64,000 bases of DNA from an uncultured Aquimarina sp. (GTDB lineage: Bacteria > Bacteroidota > Bacteroidia > Flavobacteriales > Flavobacteriaceae): contig CANMLL010000005.1 of the NCBI GenBank assembly GCA_947498775.1, positions 1 through 64,000 on the forward strand, read 5' to 3'. This document shows positions 19,336 to 28,237 of the stretch, one piece after another. Every line of letters starts with the position of its first letter. Position 1 is the stretch's first letter. Made by a program: the position numbers and the translations under genes. Below the pieces are notes generated by a model. That model was not told where the DNA came from and ran no database searches. It worked only from the letters and a program-made list of their open reading frames with translations.

Positions 19336-20304
19336 TTAGTTCCAGGGAAGGTTTTTTCGTTCAGTCCAATAGTACTTGGGATTAACCCGAAAAGATTGCA
19401 GTAGTTTAACTTCTACTTCTTCTAATTGAAAGGTTTCAGCCTTAAGATTTTCTATAATGTGTTGTTTGTTTGAAGCTCCACTAAGAATCTTAAAAGGTGT
19501 AAGGGTATCCATACCAAATCGCAATGCAATAGCATCTATACCAACACCATATTTATTGGCTAATTCTTGAAGTAGGGTATAAAGTTTTTGATAATGGGGG
19601 TAGTTGTTATTTGGAAACAAACGACCATTGGCCAAAGCCTCTTTGACAATTACCTTTTTGCTTCGTTCTTTTAATGTATCGATGATTTTTGAAATACTCT
19701 GATCCAAAATATTGTAGGTCACCTGAAAAATGCTGAATAGAGGATGGTCTTCTATTTCTGTATCAAGAGCTTTTTTCAACACTTCTAATTGGTTATCTCC
19801 GCTGGTGGTGATTCCAATTTCGAGGTCGTATTTCTGTTTCAATTCAAATAATTTTTGAAGTACCAATGTATTGTCCAGTACTCCAGATTCGAAAGTGGCA
19901 GAGTGTATTTGATACATCTTTAAATAGGGAAGTAGTTCTCTGGATGTTTCCCATTGTTCTGTTAACTTGCCCTTGCTATGTTCTTTTATCTCATGGTGCG
20001 TTGCTTTTGGATCAAAATCTGCGGTGTAGGTATACCCCCATTTGGTTGCAACTGTTATTGTAGGATCATTTTTGGTTTTTACCCATTTGATAAGTACCTC
20101 TTCGGCTAGTCCATAGCCCGGTGCTGTATCAAAATACCGGATTCCGTTTTGATATGCCTTTTCCAGAGTTTCCCAACCTTTTTGCCGAAAATCATCTAAT
20201 GAACTATATCTATTACTTTCTTGTTTTATGTTGATGTACTGCGGTCGTCCTATAGCTGCTGTTCCTAATCCAATTGTTGTATCTTTTTTGATCATATTTA
20301 TCAT
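19336..20304 (-). CDS. Aldo/keto reductase
   Basis: The 322-residue TIM-barrel oxidoreductase uses NADPH. Visible features are the N-terminal GLGTAAIG, the catalytic region YFDTAPGYGLAEE with Asp and Tyr, the lysine in VATKWGY and the histidine in MYQIHSAT. It is closest in layout to the galactose-dehydrogenase-like aldo/keto reductases, but the substrate is unclear. Its start codon overlaps the stop codon of the alpha/beta-hydrolase gene (TAATG), so translation is probably coupled. A second ATG lies three codons on. Confidence 0.85.
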   Translation of the reverse strand: MINMIKKDTTIGLGTAAIGRPQYINIKQESNRYSSLDDFRQKGWETLEKAYQNGIRYFDTAPGYGLAEEVLIKWVKTKNDPTITVATKWGYTYTADFDPKATHHEIKEHSKGKLTEQWETSRELLPYLKMYQIHSATFESGVLDNTLVLQKLFELKQKYDLEIGITTSGDNQLEVLKKALDTEIEDHPLFSIFQVTYNILDQSISKIIDTLKERSKKVIVKEALANGRLFPNNNYPHYQKLYTLLQELANKYGVGIDAIALRFGMDTLTPFKILSGASNKQHIIENLKAETFQLEEVEVKLLQSFRVNPKYYWTERKNLPWN

Positions 20305-21152
20305 TAAATAGTATCATACCAAGTTAAGGTTTTATGCCAAAGAGTGTCTTTGAATTTTCGACTAAAAAAACCAAAGTGTCCTATTTTATCAATGGGTACA
20401 GAGGTTAATTTGATTATCTGCATTTCTTTGTCTGAAGCCTCAAATAAATCATGGATTCTTTTAATGGCTTTTTCGGTTCCAATAGGATCATCTTCAACTC
20501 CTAGAGTTAGCAGTTTAGCATTACAACTATCATAAAAAAGATCAATACCTTTAGCTTTCATTTGTGTATTCATATCTGTAATCTTTCGTCGGCTGTGCCA
20601 TTGATCTATAACTCCTTTAGGGATATCTTCAAGCATTTTGAGCTTTTTTCCAGGGAAATAGCCATAAAGTTTTGTAATCATCGGAAAAAAAATGTGCCAT
20701 AGAAAGTAAATTTTGGTCTTTTGATCCTTGGCCCAATCCTTGTAATAAGCAGTTTGAGCACCAATATTAATAATACCACTAATTTCCTTGTTCTTTTCTG
20801 TCATTCCTATAATAGTACCACCAATGCTATGACCTAGCGTTATAATTTTGAAGTCGGGAAATTCTTTCTTGGTAAACTCAAGTACTCCCGAAAAATCTTT
20901 TTTCCCCCAGTCTGTGAAAGATGCGCTAAAACCACGTAGTTTTTTTGGTCTAGAGGCTGCAATCCCGCGATAATCATAGGTGATTACATGGTAGCCATTT
21001 TTTGCCATAAATGTTGCATAGTGATGATATAATTGTTTGTCGACTGCCGTTGCCGAATTAATTACCAGAACTTTGTCTTTTTCAACGTTACTTGCTGCGG
21101 GATAAAGTTTTCCGGCAAGTTTATAACCATCTTTTGCAGGAATCGAAATCAT
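20304..21152 (-). CDS. Alpha/beta-hydrolase (COG4757-like)
   Basis: The 282-residue serine hydrolase has the nucleophile elbow GHSIGGTIIG, an oxyanion-side region around VITYDYRGIA, an acid in LTLGVEDDPIGTEKA and a C-terminal catalytic His in KIGHFGFF. There is no signal peptide. The substrate is unknown. It is the middle gene of a tight unit: two bases after the M20 peptidase gene and overlapping the aldo/keto reductase gene. Confidence 0.85.
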   Translation of the reverse strand: MISIPAKDGYKLAGKLYPAASNVEKDKVLVINSATAVDKQLYHHYATFMAKNGYHVITYDYRGIAASRPKKLRGFSASFTDWGKKDFSGVLEFTKKEFPDFKIITLGHSIGGTIIGMTEKNKEISGIINIGAQTAYYKDWAKDQKTKIYFLWHIFFPMITKLYGYFPGKKLKMLEDIPKGVIDQWHSRRKITDMNTQMKAKGIDLFYDSCNAKLLTLGVEDDPIGTEKAIKRIHDLFEASDKEMQIIKLTSVPIDKIGHFGFFSRKFKDTLWHKTLTWYDTI

Positions 21153-21153
21153 T

Positions 21154-22671
21154 TTATAATTCTTGAGTTAATATAGCTGTTATGGTTTTGATACCATCAA
21201 TATAATTACCCAGCCTTATATTTTCATTAGGGCTATGCTGGTTATTATCTTTATTAACCGTTGGTACAATAACCGCAGGAATATTTAAGGTGTTTACAAA
21301 TGGAGAAATAGGTATAGAGCCACCACCGGTTCGTATTTGTATAGGTGTAGCTCCAAAAGCTCGAATCATTGCCTTGCGTAGCCATTGTCCGATTTCTGTA
21401 TCAAAGTCTGTTCTGAAAGCATCATAAGCGATATTGTAGTTGAATCTAATGATCTTTGGGTATTTCATACGTTCTTCTTCTGTAGGAACACTTTCAATGA
21501 TATGATATCCTTGTGATGCAATATGTTGTTTTACCAGGTTTACCATATGCTGTGCATCGGTTTCTTTAACCAATCTAATATTCATTTCTGCTATAGCACT
21601 TGCTGGTATTATGGTTCGTGTTTTTGTTCCTGTCCATCCCGATTCAAGTCCTAAAATACCCAAAGATGGATACTGAATAGATTCCTGGTATGTGTCGGCA
21701 ATATTGTCTATAGCCGCGATTCCTAATTTTTTTCTAATTATTTTTTCGTCATCAGGAACTTGTCTCAATATGCTTTTTACTTCTTCTGTGATTTCAATGC
21801 CATCGTACCACCCTGGTATGGCTACACGCCCGTCAGTTTGCATCATAGAAGCCAATAGCTGGGAAAGCCTCAGCGCGGGATTAGGTACATAATTACCATA
21901 ATGTCCACTATGTTGTGGTGCCCTGGGACCAAAAACTTCTAATGACAATGTGGTGATACCCCGTGCGCCATATGCCAATGTGGGTTGGTTAGAAATATGC
22001 CTGGGGCCATCAAAAATAACCAGCATATCCGAAGTTAATTCCTTTTTATAATCCAAAACAGCTTTTGGCAATCGTGGCGAACTAATTTCTTCTTCAAAAT
22101 CAAGAATAACCTTCAGGTTGAAGTTTGGTTCTTGTTTACGATCATTAATGATATCCATTGCTTTTAAAAACATAACCACAGGGCCTTTGGCATCTGATGC
22201 TGATCTGGCAAAAATCCTCCAGTCGGGATTAAGTTCCTTTTTTAAATGGGTTATCGGAATTGTATTCCATTTTCTGTTTTTATCAAGCTCTTTTAAAGTA
22301 GCTTTGTAGGGATTTTCCTGAAACCACTTTGTTGTATCTACAGGTTGACCATCGACTTGTAAATAGACCAAAACAGTTTTCTTTGCATCGTTATAATTTT
22401 TACTGGCTAGTATCAATGGAATCCCACCAGTAGTAAGCTTTTTTATATTGAATCCACGGTTACCAAATGCCTTTTCGCACCACTCTATATTCTTTTTAAT
22501 ATCTTTAGGGAAGTGAGCATCGTTGGGTAAGCTCAAAAAATCAATCAATTCATCAAAGGATGATTTGGTATAAATAAGCGAAAGGTTGTCGAGTTCTTTG
22601 TCTTGTATTTTCTGAGCAGAAGTGTAGTGAAATATTAATAAAATAATAGCTGCTATACGATATTTTATCAT
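21154..22671 (-). CDS. Exported M20-family dipeptidase-like hydrolase
   Basis: The start at 22671 gives a signal peptide (MIKYRIAAIILLIFHYTSAQ) and a 505-residue protein. M20 metal-site features are SDAKGPVV, the catalytic glutamates in LDFEEEISSP, the aspartate of VIFDGPRH and the C-terminal QHSPNENIRLG. The first ligand motif, normally HxD, reads QVDGQPVD here, so the usual His is Gln. The mature protein should act in the periplasm or outside the cell on peptides or acyl amino acids. It is the first gene of the M20, hydrolase, aldo/keto reductase unit. Confidence 0.85.
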   Translation of the reverse strand: MIKYRIAAIILLIFHYTSAQKIQDKELDNLSLIYTKSSFDELIDFLSLPNDAHFPKDIKKNIEWCEKAFGNRGFNIKKLTTGGIPLILASKNYNDAKKTVLVYLQVDGQPVDTTKWFQENPYKATLKELDKNRKWNTIPITHLKKELNPDWRIFARSASDAKGPVVMFLKAMDIINDRKQEPNFNLKVILDFEEEISSPRLPKAVLDYKKELTSDMLVIFDGPRHISNQPTLAYGARGITTLSLEVFGPRAPQHSGHYGNYVPNPALRLSQLLASMMQTDGRVAIPGWYDGIEITEEVKSILRQVPDDEKIIRKKLGIAAIDNIADTYQESIQYPSLGILGLESGWTGTKTRTIIPASAIAEMNIRLVKETDAQHMVNLVKQHIASQGYHIIESVPTEEERMKYPKIIRFNYNIAYDAFRTDFDTEIGQWLRKAMIRAFGATPIQIRTGGGSIPISPFVNTLNIPAVIVPTVNKDNNQHSPNENIRLGNYIDGIKTITAILTQEL

Positions 22672-22701
22672 TTTGAAAAGCTTTAATGATGGTTGCATAT
22701 A

Positions 22702-22749
22702 GAACTCCTTTAGACTTTTTGTCTGAAGGCAAAAAGTCTAAAGGAGTTC
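22702..22749. repeat. Perfect 20-bp inverted repeat (foldback A)
   Basis: GAACTCCTTTAGACTTTTTG (22702-22721) and its exact reverse complement (22730-22749) enclose an 8-base loop. Both ends are flanked by ATA. The arm shares 16 of its first 19 positions with the ends of foldback B at 39725-39884. It lies between two divergent genes, so it is in both 5' leaders and is not placed like a terminator. Confidence 0.85.
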
Positions 22750-22845
22750 ATATTGTAAATGTATACAAAAGATTAAAAGGATCTTTTTCATTTTCAATAA
22801 CCTTAACAAGTTTTTAATTTTAAATAACAATCAATTCTATATGTT

Positions 22846-23778
22846 ATGGGTTCAAAACTACTATTTATGATTTCCTTGTTTTTATTTATTATTTGCTTTT
22901 CTTGCAAGGATCAACAAACTTCAGAATTTAAAGGTGATAATAAGCTTTTTATAACACCCATTGGGAAAAAGATGACGGTTGCAGCTCCTTCTCAAAAGAC
23001 GATTGATCTATATGATAAAGCAGAGCAGGATTTTAAGAAAGATCCAACCGATATAGATCATATCATTTGGTATGGGAGAAGAACTGCATATCTTGGAAAG
23101 TATAAATCTGCCATTCAGATTTACACAGATGGGATTAAGAAACACCCTAATGAAGCTCGATTATATAGACACAGAGGACATCGTTATATTTCTATAAGAG
23201 AATTTGACAAAGCTGTAGCTGATTTGGAGTTTGCTACTACGTTAATTGAAGGCAAAGAGAATGAAATCGAACCTGATGGATTACCCAATGCTCAAAATAT
23301 TCCCATAAGTACGCTTCACGGAAATATATGGTACCACCTTGGACTTGCTTACTATTTACAAAATGAAATGGAGAAAGCGTATGAAGCATATCTTACTTGT
23401 CGGAATCTGAAATCAAATGATGATAATATGGTATCAAGTACACATTGGTTGTATATGATTCAAAGAAGAATGCGGAAAGAAAAAGAAGCTAAAGAATTAT
23501 TAGAGCCTATAAATGAAAACATGAACATTATTGAAAATACCAGCTATTATAATCTTTGTAAATTTTATAAAGCCTTGATACCTGTAGATTCACTACAAAA
23601 GAGTGAAGATGCTGCACAAGATGATGCAACCCAATACGGATTGGCAAATTGGTATTTTTATAATGGAGATCAGGAAAAAGCAGAGAAACTAATAAAAGAA
23701 ATCCTGGAGGGAAAATCGTGGAACTCCTTTGGGTACATTGCGGCAGAGTGTGATTATTTAAGGTATTTTATGGAGTAA
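22846..23778 (+). CDS. TPR-containing lipoprotein
   Basis: The 310-residue protein has a lipoprotein signal (ISLFLFIICFSC, lipidated Cys near residue 20) and at least three tetratricopeptide-like repeats between about 75 and 210, for example YLGKYKSAIQIYTDGIKKHP. The rest is helical with no recognised catalytic motif. It is probably periplasmic and membrane-anchored, and may scaffold protein contacts. It stands alone, divergent from the M20 peptidase gene and ending 14 bases before the convergent epimerase gene. Confidence 0.75.
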   Translation: MGSKLLFMISLFLFIICFSCKDQQTSEFKGDNKLFITPIGKKMTVAAPSQKTIDLYDKAEQDFKKDPTDIDHIIWYGRRTAYLGKYKSAIQIYTDGIKKHPNEARLYRHRGHRYISIREFDKAVADLEFATTLIEGKENEIEPDGLPNAQNIPISTLHGNIWYHLGLAYYLQNEMEKAYEAYLTCRNLKSNDDNMVSSTHWLYMIQRRMRKEKEAKELLEPINENMNIIENTSYYNLCKFYKALIPVDSLQKSEDAAQDDATQYGLANWYFYNGDQEKAEKLIKEILEGKSWNSFGYIAAECDYLRYFME

Positions 23779-23791
23779 CATTGAATAAAAA

Positions 23792-24790
23792 CTAGCTGTT
23801 TATATACTTATTCGCTTTAAACCAATCAATGCTTCGGGTAATAGTATCATCTAATGTGATTTTTGGCTCGTATCCTAATTCGTTTTTTGCCTTATCACCA
23901 TTTAAGAACTGACCGGCAGACATAACAGCAATGGCGGTGTCATTAAGTAAAGGTACTTCTCCACCAAAGAACTTATATTTGGTCATTTTAATTTTGGAAA
24001 CCAACTTTGCTAATCCCAAAGGAACTTCTTTTGGCATTTTGTCAATAGTTGCGATAGATACAATTTTCTGAAGAAGTTCTTTCATTGAAATGTTCTCCCC
24101 AGTGATAAGGTATCTTTCACCAATACGACCATGTATACACGCAGATAAGAGTCCTCTGGCGGCATCTCCTGCATACACCACATTTCTGTTTCCTTGAACA
24201 AAACCTGGTAATGTTTGATTTATAGCATTTGTGATGATTCGTCCGGTAGAAGGTCCATAGTCATATTCACCAAAAGTCATTGTAGGAATGCCTACTACAA
24301 TAGGTACACCTAATTCTCCAGCTTCTCTTGCCATTTTATCCATTAACCATTTTACTTGTAGGTAGGCAGAATTGTTTTTTGGTTTTGTTTGGTAGTACAT
24401 ATCTTCATTGGCTATGCCACTTTTTGACTTTGGAATCGCAATTGAACCACCCAAGTACAAAGCTTTTTTAACATTACTCTCCTTAACAGCATCAATAAAA
24501 TTATTCATCTGAAGCCTGGCGATTTTAATCTCATCATTAAGAGATTTAGGTACTGTGGGATAATAAGCTCCACAGTTTAATACATAATCCAATCCTTTAA
24601 AAGATTGGATAAGGCTTTCTTTATCGTTGAGATCGGCAATGCTACTTTTATAATCCAAATCTTGAATAGAGGAGAGGTTCGAGGTTTTTCTATGGATAGC
24701 CACTAGTGTATTTTCCTTGTCTTCTTGCACTAGTTTTGCGACATGATGACCAAGCATTCCCGTAGCTCCTATGACTCCTATTTTTTTCAT
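23792..24790 (-). CDS. NAD-dependent epimerase/dehydratase (extended SDR)
   Basis: The 332-residue protein starts MKKIGVIGATGMLGHHVAKL with the GxxGxxG dinucleotide-binding motif of extended short-chain dehydrogenases. The YxxxK site is present as YLQVK after a stretch resembling the active-site serine region (YLGGSIAIPKS). It resembles dihydroflavonol-reductase/HpnA-type proteins. The substrate is unknown. It has no obvious operon partner. Confidence 0.82.
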   Translation of the reverse strand: MKKIGVIGATGMLGHHVAKLVQEDKENTLVAIHRKTSNLSSIQDLDYKSSIADLNDKESLIQSFKGLDYVLNCGAYYPTVPKSLNDEIKIARLQMNNFIDAVKESNVKKALYLGGSIAIPKSKSGIANEDMYYQTKPKNNSAYLQVKWLMDKMAREAGELGVPIVVGIPTMTFGEYDYGPSTGRIITNAINQTLPGFVQGNRNVVYAGDAARGLLSACIHGRIGERYLITGENISMKELLQKIVSIATIDKMPKEVPLGLAKLVSKIKMTKYKFFGGEVPLLNDTAIAVMSAGQFLNGDKAKNELGYEPKITLDDTITRSIDWFKANKYINS

Positions 24791-24820
24791 TCTAATCTTT
24801 GGTGTTAATCAATATCACTT

Positions 24821-24855
24821 AAAAAATAACATAGCACCCAAAAGGATGCTATGTT
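24821..24855 (-). terminator. Strong terminator after the small lipoprotein gene
   Basis: On the minus strand AACATAGCATCC pairs with GGGTGCTATGTT (12 bp with one G-U) around TTTT, followed by ATTTTTT. It stops transcription of the small lipoprotein gene before the epimerase gene. Confidence 0.88.
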
Positions 24856-24939
24856 CCTATTAATAAACTGTCCGGTTATTCTTGCTCTTGTTGTTCTTGC
24901 TCTAATTGTTGCTTTTTTTTCTTGTTCTTCCAACTCAAA

Positions 24940-25167
24940 TTACTTTTTGTATTCATCAACACATGGTTTTTCAAGCTTTGATAAGCCATTATCCCAGGTT
25001 TCACCCATAGAGTCTTCCATATTGGCGAACAGCAACATGAAATTAGTAGGATAGAGAACTTCACTGTTAAATCCCCAAGTCACTTTTGTACTATTATCTT
25101 TTTTCTGTTTTTTAGAGCAAGAAAGGAGTAGGGTAGATGCAACTACTAGTATTAGAAATTTATACAT
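24940..25167 (-). CDS. Small lipoprotein with a probably decayed C-terminal tail
   Basis: The 75-residue precursor begins MYKFLILVVASTLLLSCSKK, a lipoprotein signal with Cys near residue 17. The mature part ends CVDEYKK at a TAA. Just after the stop the same frame reads FELEEQEKK. After an A-run the +1 frame reads KQQLEQEQQEQE and then stops at about 24884. This suggests an older, longer Glu/Gln-rich tail lost through a nonsense change (CAA to TAA) and a slip in the A-run. The function is unknown. It has its own terminator. Confidence 0.65.
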   Translation of the reverse strand: MYKFLILVVASTLLLSCSKKQKKDNSTKVTWGFNSEVLYPTNFMLLFANMEDSMGETWDNGLSKLEKPCVDEYKK

Positions 25168-25225
25168 TGATTTGATTTATTACCAGACTTGTATAAAAAT
25201 ACCATTTAATACTTTAAAATGGGTA

Positions 25226-25253
25226 TAAAAAAACCAACCGTAACTGCGGTTGG
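25226..25253 (-). terminator. Terminator after dnaN
   Basis: On the minus strand CCAACCG pairs with CGGTTGG around CAGTTA, followed by seven Ts. It lies 26 bases after the dnaN stop codon. Confidence 0.9.
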
Positions 25254-25279
25254 ATTTCATATGATAATAATTTTTGTCT

Positions 25280-26398
25280 TTAACTATTCAACATCACTGG
25301 CATTACAAGCATAGTAACATGTTCACCTTCATCTAGTCCATCTACTGGTGTCAGAATTCCCGCACGGTTTGGTAAAGACATTTCCAGTTGTACATCATCA
25401 GCATTAAGGTTGTTCAACATTTCACTTAAAAAACGTGAGTTGAAACCTATCTGCATATCATCTCCTTGATAATCACAAGTAAGACGTTCTTCTGCTTTAT
25501 TTGAATAATCAATATCTTCTGCAGAAACATTTAGCTCGGCACCAGCGATTTTTAATCGAATCTGGTGAGTGGTTTTGTTAGAAAAAATCGAAACTCTACG
25601 CACCGAATTTAAAAACTGTGTACGGGCAATAGTCAGTTTATTGGGATTTTCCTTCGGAATTACTGCTTCATAATTAGGATATTTACCATCAATCAATCGA
25701 CAGATCAATTGCGTTTCATCAAAAGTGAATTTGGCATTAGATTCGTTATATTCAATCAGTACTTCACTATCACTTCCTGCAAGGATACCCTTCAACAAAT
25801 TTAAAGGTTTCTTTGGCATTATAAACTCTGCGGCTTGCGAAGCTTTAATGTCTTCTCTGGTATATTTCACCAATTTGTGAGCATCTGTGGCAACAAAAGT
25901 TAGACCTTCTGTAGAGAATTGAAAAAACACACCGCTCATTACCGGTCTGAGATCATCATTACCAGATGCAAAAATTGTTTTACTTACTGCGGTTGCTAAT
26001 ATATCACCGAGTAGTGAGGTAGAACTAGGATCTTCTAGTTCAACAGCTTTCGGAAACTCTTCGCCATCTGCGTATGCCAAAGCATATTTACCATGGTTAG
26101 AGCTAATTTCTACTGTGTTGTTATCGGCAGCCACAAAAGTTAAAGGTTGTTCGGGAAAAGTCTTGAGCGTTTCTAATAACAATTTTGCAGGTACCGCAAT
26201 GGTGCCCTGATCAGAGGATTCTACTTCTAATTTTGCAGACATTGTAGTCTCAAGGTCTGAAGCAGAAACGGTTAGAGAATTGTTATCTAACTCAAATAAA
26301 AAATTATCTAAAATAGGTAGCGTGTTGCTGTTGCTTATTACTCCACCCAATACTTGAAGTTGCTTTAGTAAATATGAACTGGATACTATAAATTTCAT
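25280..26398 (-). CDS. dnaN: DNA polymerase III beta sliding clamp
   Basis: The 372-residue clamp protein has three similar domains of about 120 residues. It begins MKFIVSSSYLLKQLQVLGGVI, carries FVATDAHKLVKY in domain 2 and ends with the conserved VTMLVMPVML. It forms a ring that tethers polymerase III to DNA. dnaN is not next to dnaA here; it lies alone, flanked by its own terminator and a -7 promoter-like box. Confidence 0.97.
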   Translation of the reverse strand: MKFIVSSSYLLKQLQVLGGVISNSNTLPILDNFLFELDNNSLTVSASDLETTMSAKLEVESSDQGTIAVPAKLLLETLKTFPEQPLTFVAADNNTVEISSNHGKYALAYADGEEFPKAVELEDPSSTSLLGDILATAVSKTIFASGNDDLRPVMSGVFFQFSTEGLTFVATDAHKLVKYTREDIKASQAAEFIMPKKPLNLLKGILAGSDSEVLIEYNESNAKFTFDETQLICRLIDGKYPNYEAVIPKENPNKLTIARTQFLNSVRRVSIFSNKTTHQIRLKIAGAELNVSAEDIDYSNKAEERLTCDYQGDDMQIGFNSRFLSEMLNNLNADDVQLEMSLPNRAGILTPVDGLDEGEHVTMLVMPVMLNS

Positions 26399-26433
26399 AT
26401 AAGTGTGTGTGACTAGTTATATTCAGTTTTACG

Positions 26434-26441
26434 CAAATATA
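26434..26441 (-). promoter_or_regulatory. Putative -7 box for dnaN
   Basis: The minus strand reads TATATTTG, an exact TAnnTTTG match, 35 bases before the dnaN start codon. A TTG stands about 27 bases further upstream, longer than the usual spacing. Confidence 0.4.
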
Positions 26442-26550
26442 ATTGTAATCTATAAGGATTTTGGTATTCAAAAAACCATAGTTATTAACAAACCAACAGG
26501 AGTTATTGACTATCATGCATGAATACAAATAAAGATTTGAGATTTTTTAT

Positions 26551-27129
26551 TTAAGAATCAGCGGTGTTATCCATCAGTTTATCGGTATAATGCGCTTTAT
26601 GCTTTGGCGCATCAAAACGTTGTTTGTTGTATGCCGAGGATTGACCTTTCGGGATTGATAAACTCTTCCATTGAGATCCGACAATCATTTTTCCGAGAAA
26701 CACTATTTGTCCTATGTGGTAGGCGTAATGAGCCAGTTGCCGGTTAATTGCTTCGGTAATGCTGTGTTCTATATTTCTAATGTAAATGGGTTGATCAAAA
26801 TTAGCAGAGTCTACACTTTCCAAAGCCTCAAAAAGACAATGCCAACCCTCGTTCCATTTTGCTAAAAGTTCTTCTTTGGTAGTAATGTCGTTATCAAATT
26901 CGGCATCACGTTCACGCCATTTTTTTTCGCCATCAGAAGTTAAAAAATCGGTCCATCTTGATTTCATATTTCCCCAAATATGCTTTACAATAATGGCGAT
27001 ACTATTACTATCGGTATTGTATTGCCAAAATAGTTTTTTTTCAGGAAGTTGATCAATGGTTTTCTCTCCTAAAGATTTATAATACTTGAATTGCTTGGTT
27101 ATTCCTTCCAGATAGTTTTCAGAATTCAT
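26551..27129 (-). CDS. DinB-superfamily DUF1572 protein
   Basis: The 192-residue, all-helical protein has the histidines expected of a DinB-like metal site: AIIVKHIWGNMKSRW in the N-terminal half and LAHYAYHIGQIVFLGKM in the C-terminal half. This four-helix-bundle superfamily includes thiol-dependent transferases and hydrolases, and the role of DUF1572 itself is not known. It lies 76 bases after btuC on the same strand and may be read through from the cobalamin operon, but a functional link is not evident. Confidence 0.78.
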   Translation of the reverse strand: MNSENYLEGITKQFKYYKSLGEKTIDQLPEKKLFWQYNTDSNSIAIIVKHIWGNMKSRWTDFLTSDGEKKWRERDAEFDNDITTKEELLAKWNEGWHCLFEALESVDSANFDQPIYIRNIEHSITEAINRQLAHYAYHIGQIVFLGKMIVGSQWKSLSIPKGQSSAYNKQRFDAPKHKAHYTDKLMDNTADS

Positions 27130-27205
27130 GGATACTTGGTTTACCTCTAAAGATATTACTTTTTTAAGAAATTTTGCTTAATAATATCCTAAGAAAATAT
27201 ACTTT

Positions 27206-28237
27206 TTAGAAGAGCATTTTACGTTTACGAACTAACAACCAGATGACTACCGGAGCACCAATTAAAGAAGTTATTGCATTTATGGGTAAGGTATACTGGC
27301 TTGAAGGAAGTTGAGCAATGCTGTCGCATACCAGCATAATTATGCTACCAATTAAAAGAACAGCAGGGATCAATGTTTTATGATCAGAAGTATGAAACAA
27401 TTGACGAGTAAGATGAGGAACAGCCAGACCAATAAAGGCAATAGGACCAGCAAACGCCGTTATACTTCCAGCCAGCAATCCAGTCGCCACAATAATTAAG
27501 AAACGGCTTGTTTTGAGATTAAGTCCCAGACTTCTTGCATAATTCTCTCCTAAAAGTAAGGTGTTTAAAGGTTTGATTGAAGCTATAGTAAGAAGTATTC
27601 CCAGGATTGAAATTCCAAAAAAGATCAATACATCATACCAGGATAGATTACCCAGGCTTCCAAAACCCCAGAAGATATATTGCTGTAATTGATCGGCCGG
27701 AGCAAAGTAAGATAGCACACTTACAACAGCAGAAGTAATACTTCCAAACATCAATCCGATAATAAGAATTGCCATAGTGTCCCTTACACGAATGGATACG
27801 AGCATAACCGCAAATAATACAATAATACTGCCCAGACTAGCTGCTAACACCAGGCCCCACTTAGAGACTAAGAAGTTTGATAATGTTGCGCCTGCAAATG
27901 CACTTCCCAATATCAATATTGCAACTCCCAGACTTGCACCAGAACTTATACCCAACACAAAAGGTCCGGCCAAAGGGTTTCTGAACAATGTTTGCATGAG
28001 CAACCCCGAAATACCTAGCCCACTACCTACAATAACCGCAGTGAGTGCTTTGGGTAATCTATAATTGATAATGATATGCCTCCAGGGTTCTTTATCAACT
28101 GGGCCACCTACCAGACTACTAAGCGTATCTAACCAGGGAATGAAAACGGAGCCTAAACTAATATTTGCAATAAAGCAGATAAGCAAAAGCACAGAAATAC
28201 TTATAAAAACCTTGCGATATGATTTGTTTGGGGTCAA
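27206..28237 (-). CDS. btuC: FecCD/BtuC-type ABC transporter permease, probably for cobalamin
   Basis: The 343-residue membrane protein has about ten hydrophobic helices and FecCD-family motifs such as GSGLGISGLLMQTLFRNPLA and ISSGASLGVA. GPIAFIGLAVPHLTR fits the ATPase-coupling region. The start is TTG at 28237, directly after the TAA of btuF in the same frame, and no ATG lies near. The gene follows a BtuF-like binding protein and four cobalamin-salvage genes, so cobalamin or cobinamide is the likely cargo. No BtuD ATPase gene is in the window and it must be encoded elsewhere. Confidence 0.82.
   Translation of the reverse strand: MTPNKSYRKVFISISVLLLICFIANISLGSVFIPWLDTLSSLVGGPVDKEPWRHIIINYRLPKALTAVIVGSGLGISGLLMQTLFRNPLAGPFVLGISSGASLGVAILILGSAFAGATLSNFLVSKWGLVLAASLGSIIVLFAVMLVSIRVRDTMAILIIGLMFGSITSAVVSVLSYFAPADQLQQYIFWGFGSLGNLSWYDVLIFFGISILGILLTIASIKPLNTLLLGENYARSLGLNLKTSRFLIIVATGLLAGSITAFAGPIAFIGLAVPHLTRQLFHTSDHKTLIPAVLLIGSIIMLVCDSIAQLPSSQYTLPINAITSLIGAPVVIWLLVRKRKMLF

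Noticed and set aside
23792..24790. Third enzyme of the sulfonolipid pathway (ketone reductase)
   Set aside because: It is an SDR but of the extended epimerase type, and lies 10 kb from the pair in a different context. Nothing supports a dehydrocapnine reductase role.
24876..25064. 62-residue ORF overlapping the small lipoprotein gene
   Set aside because: It is an alternative frame of the lipoprotein gene. Only its last codons matter, as the probable remnant of a decayed tail.
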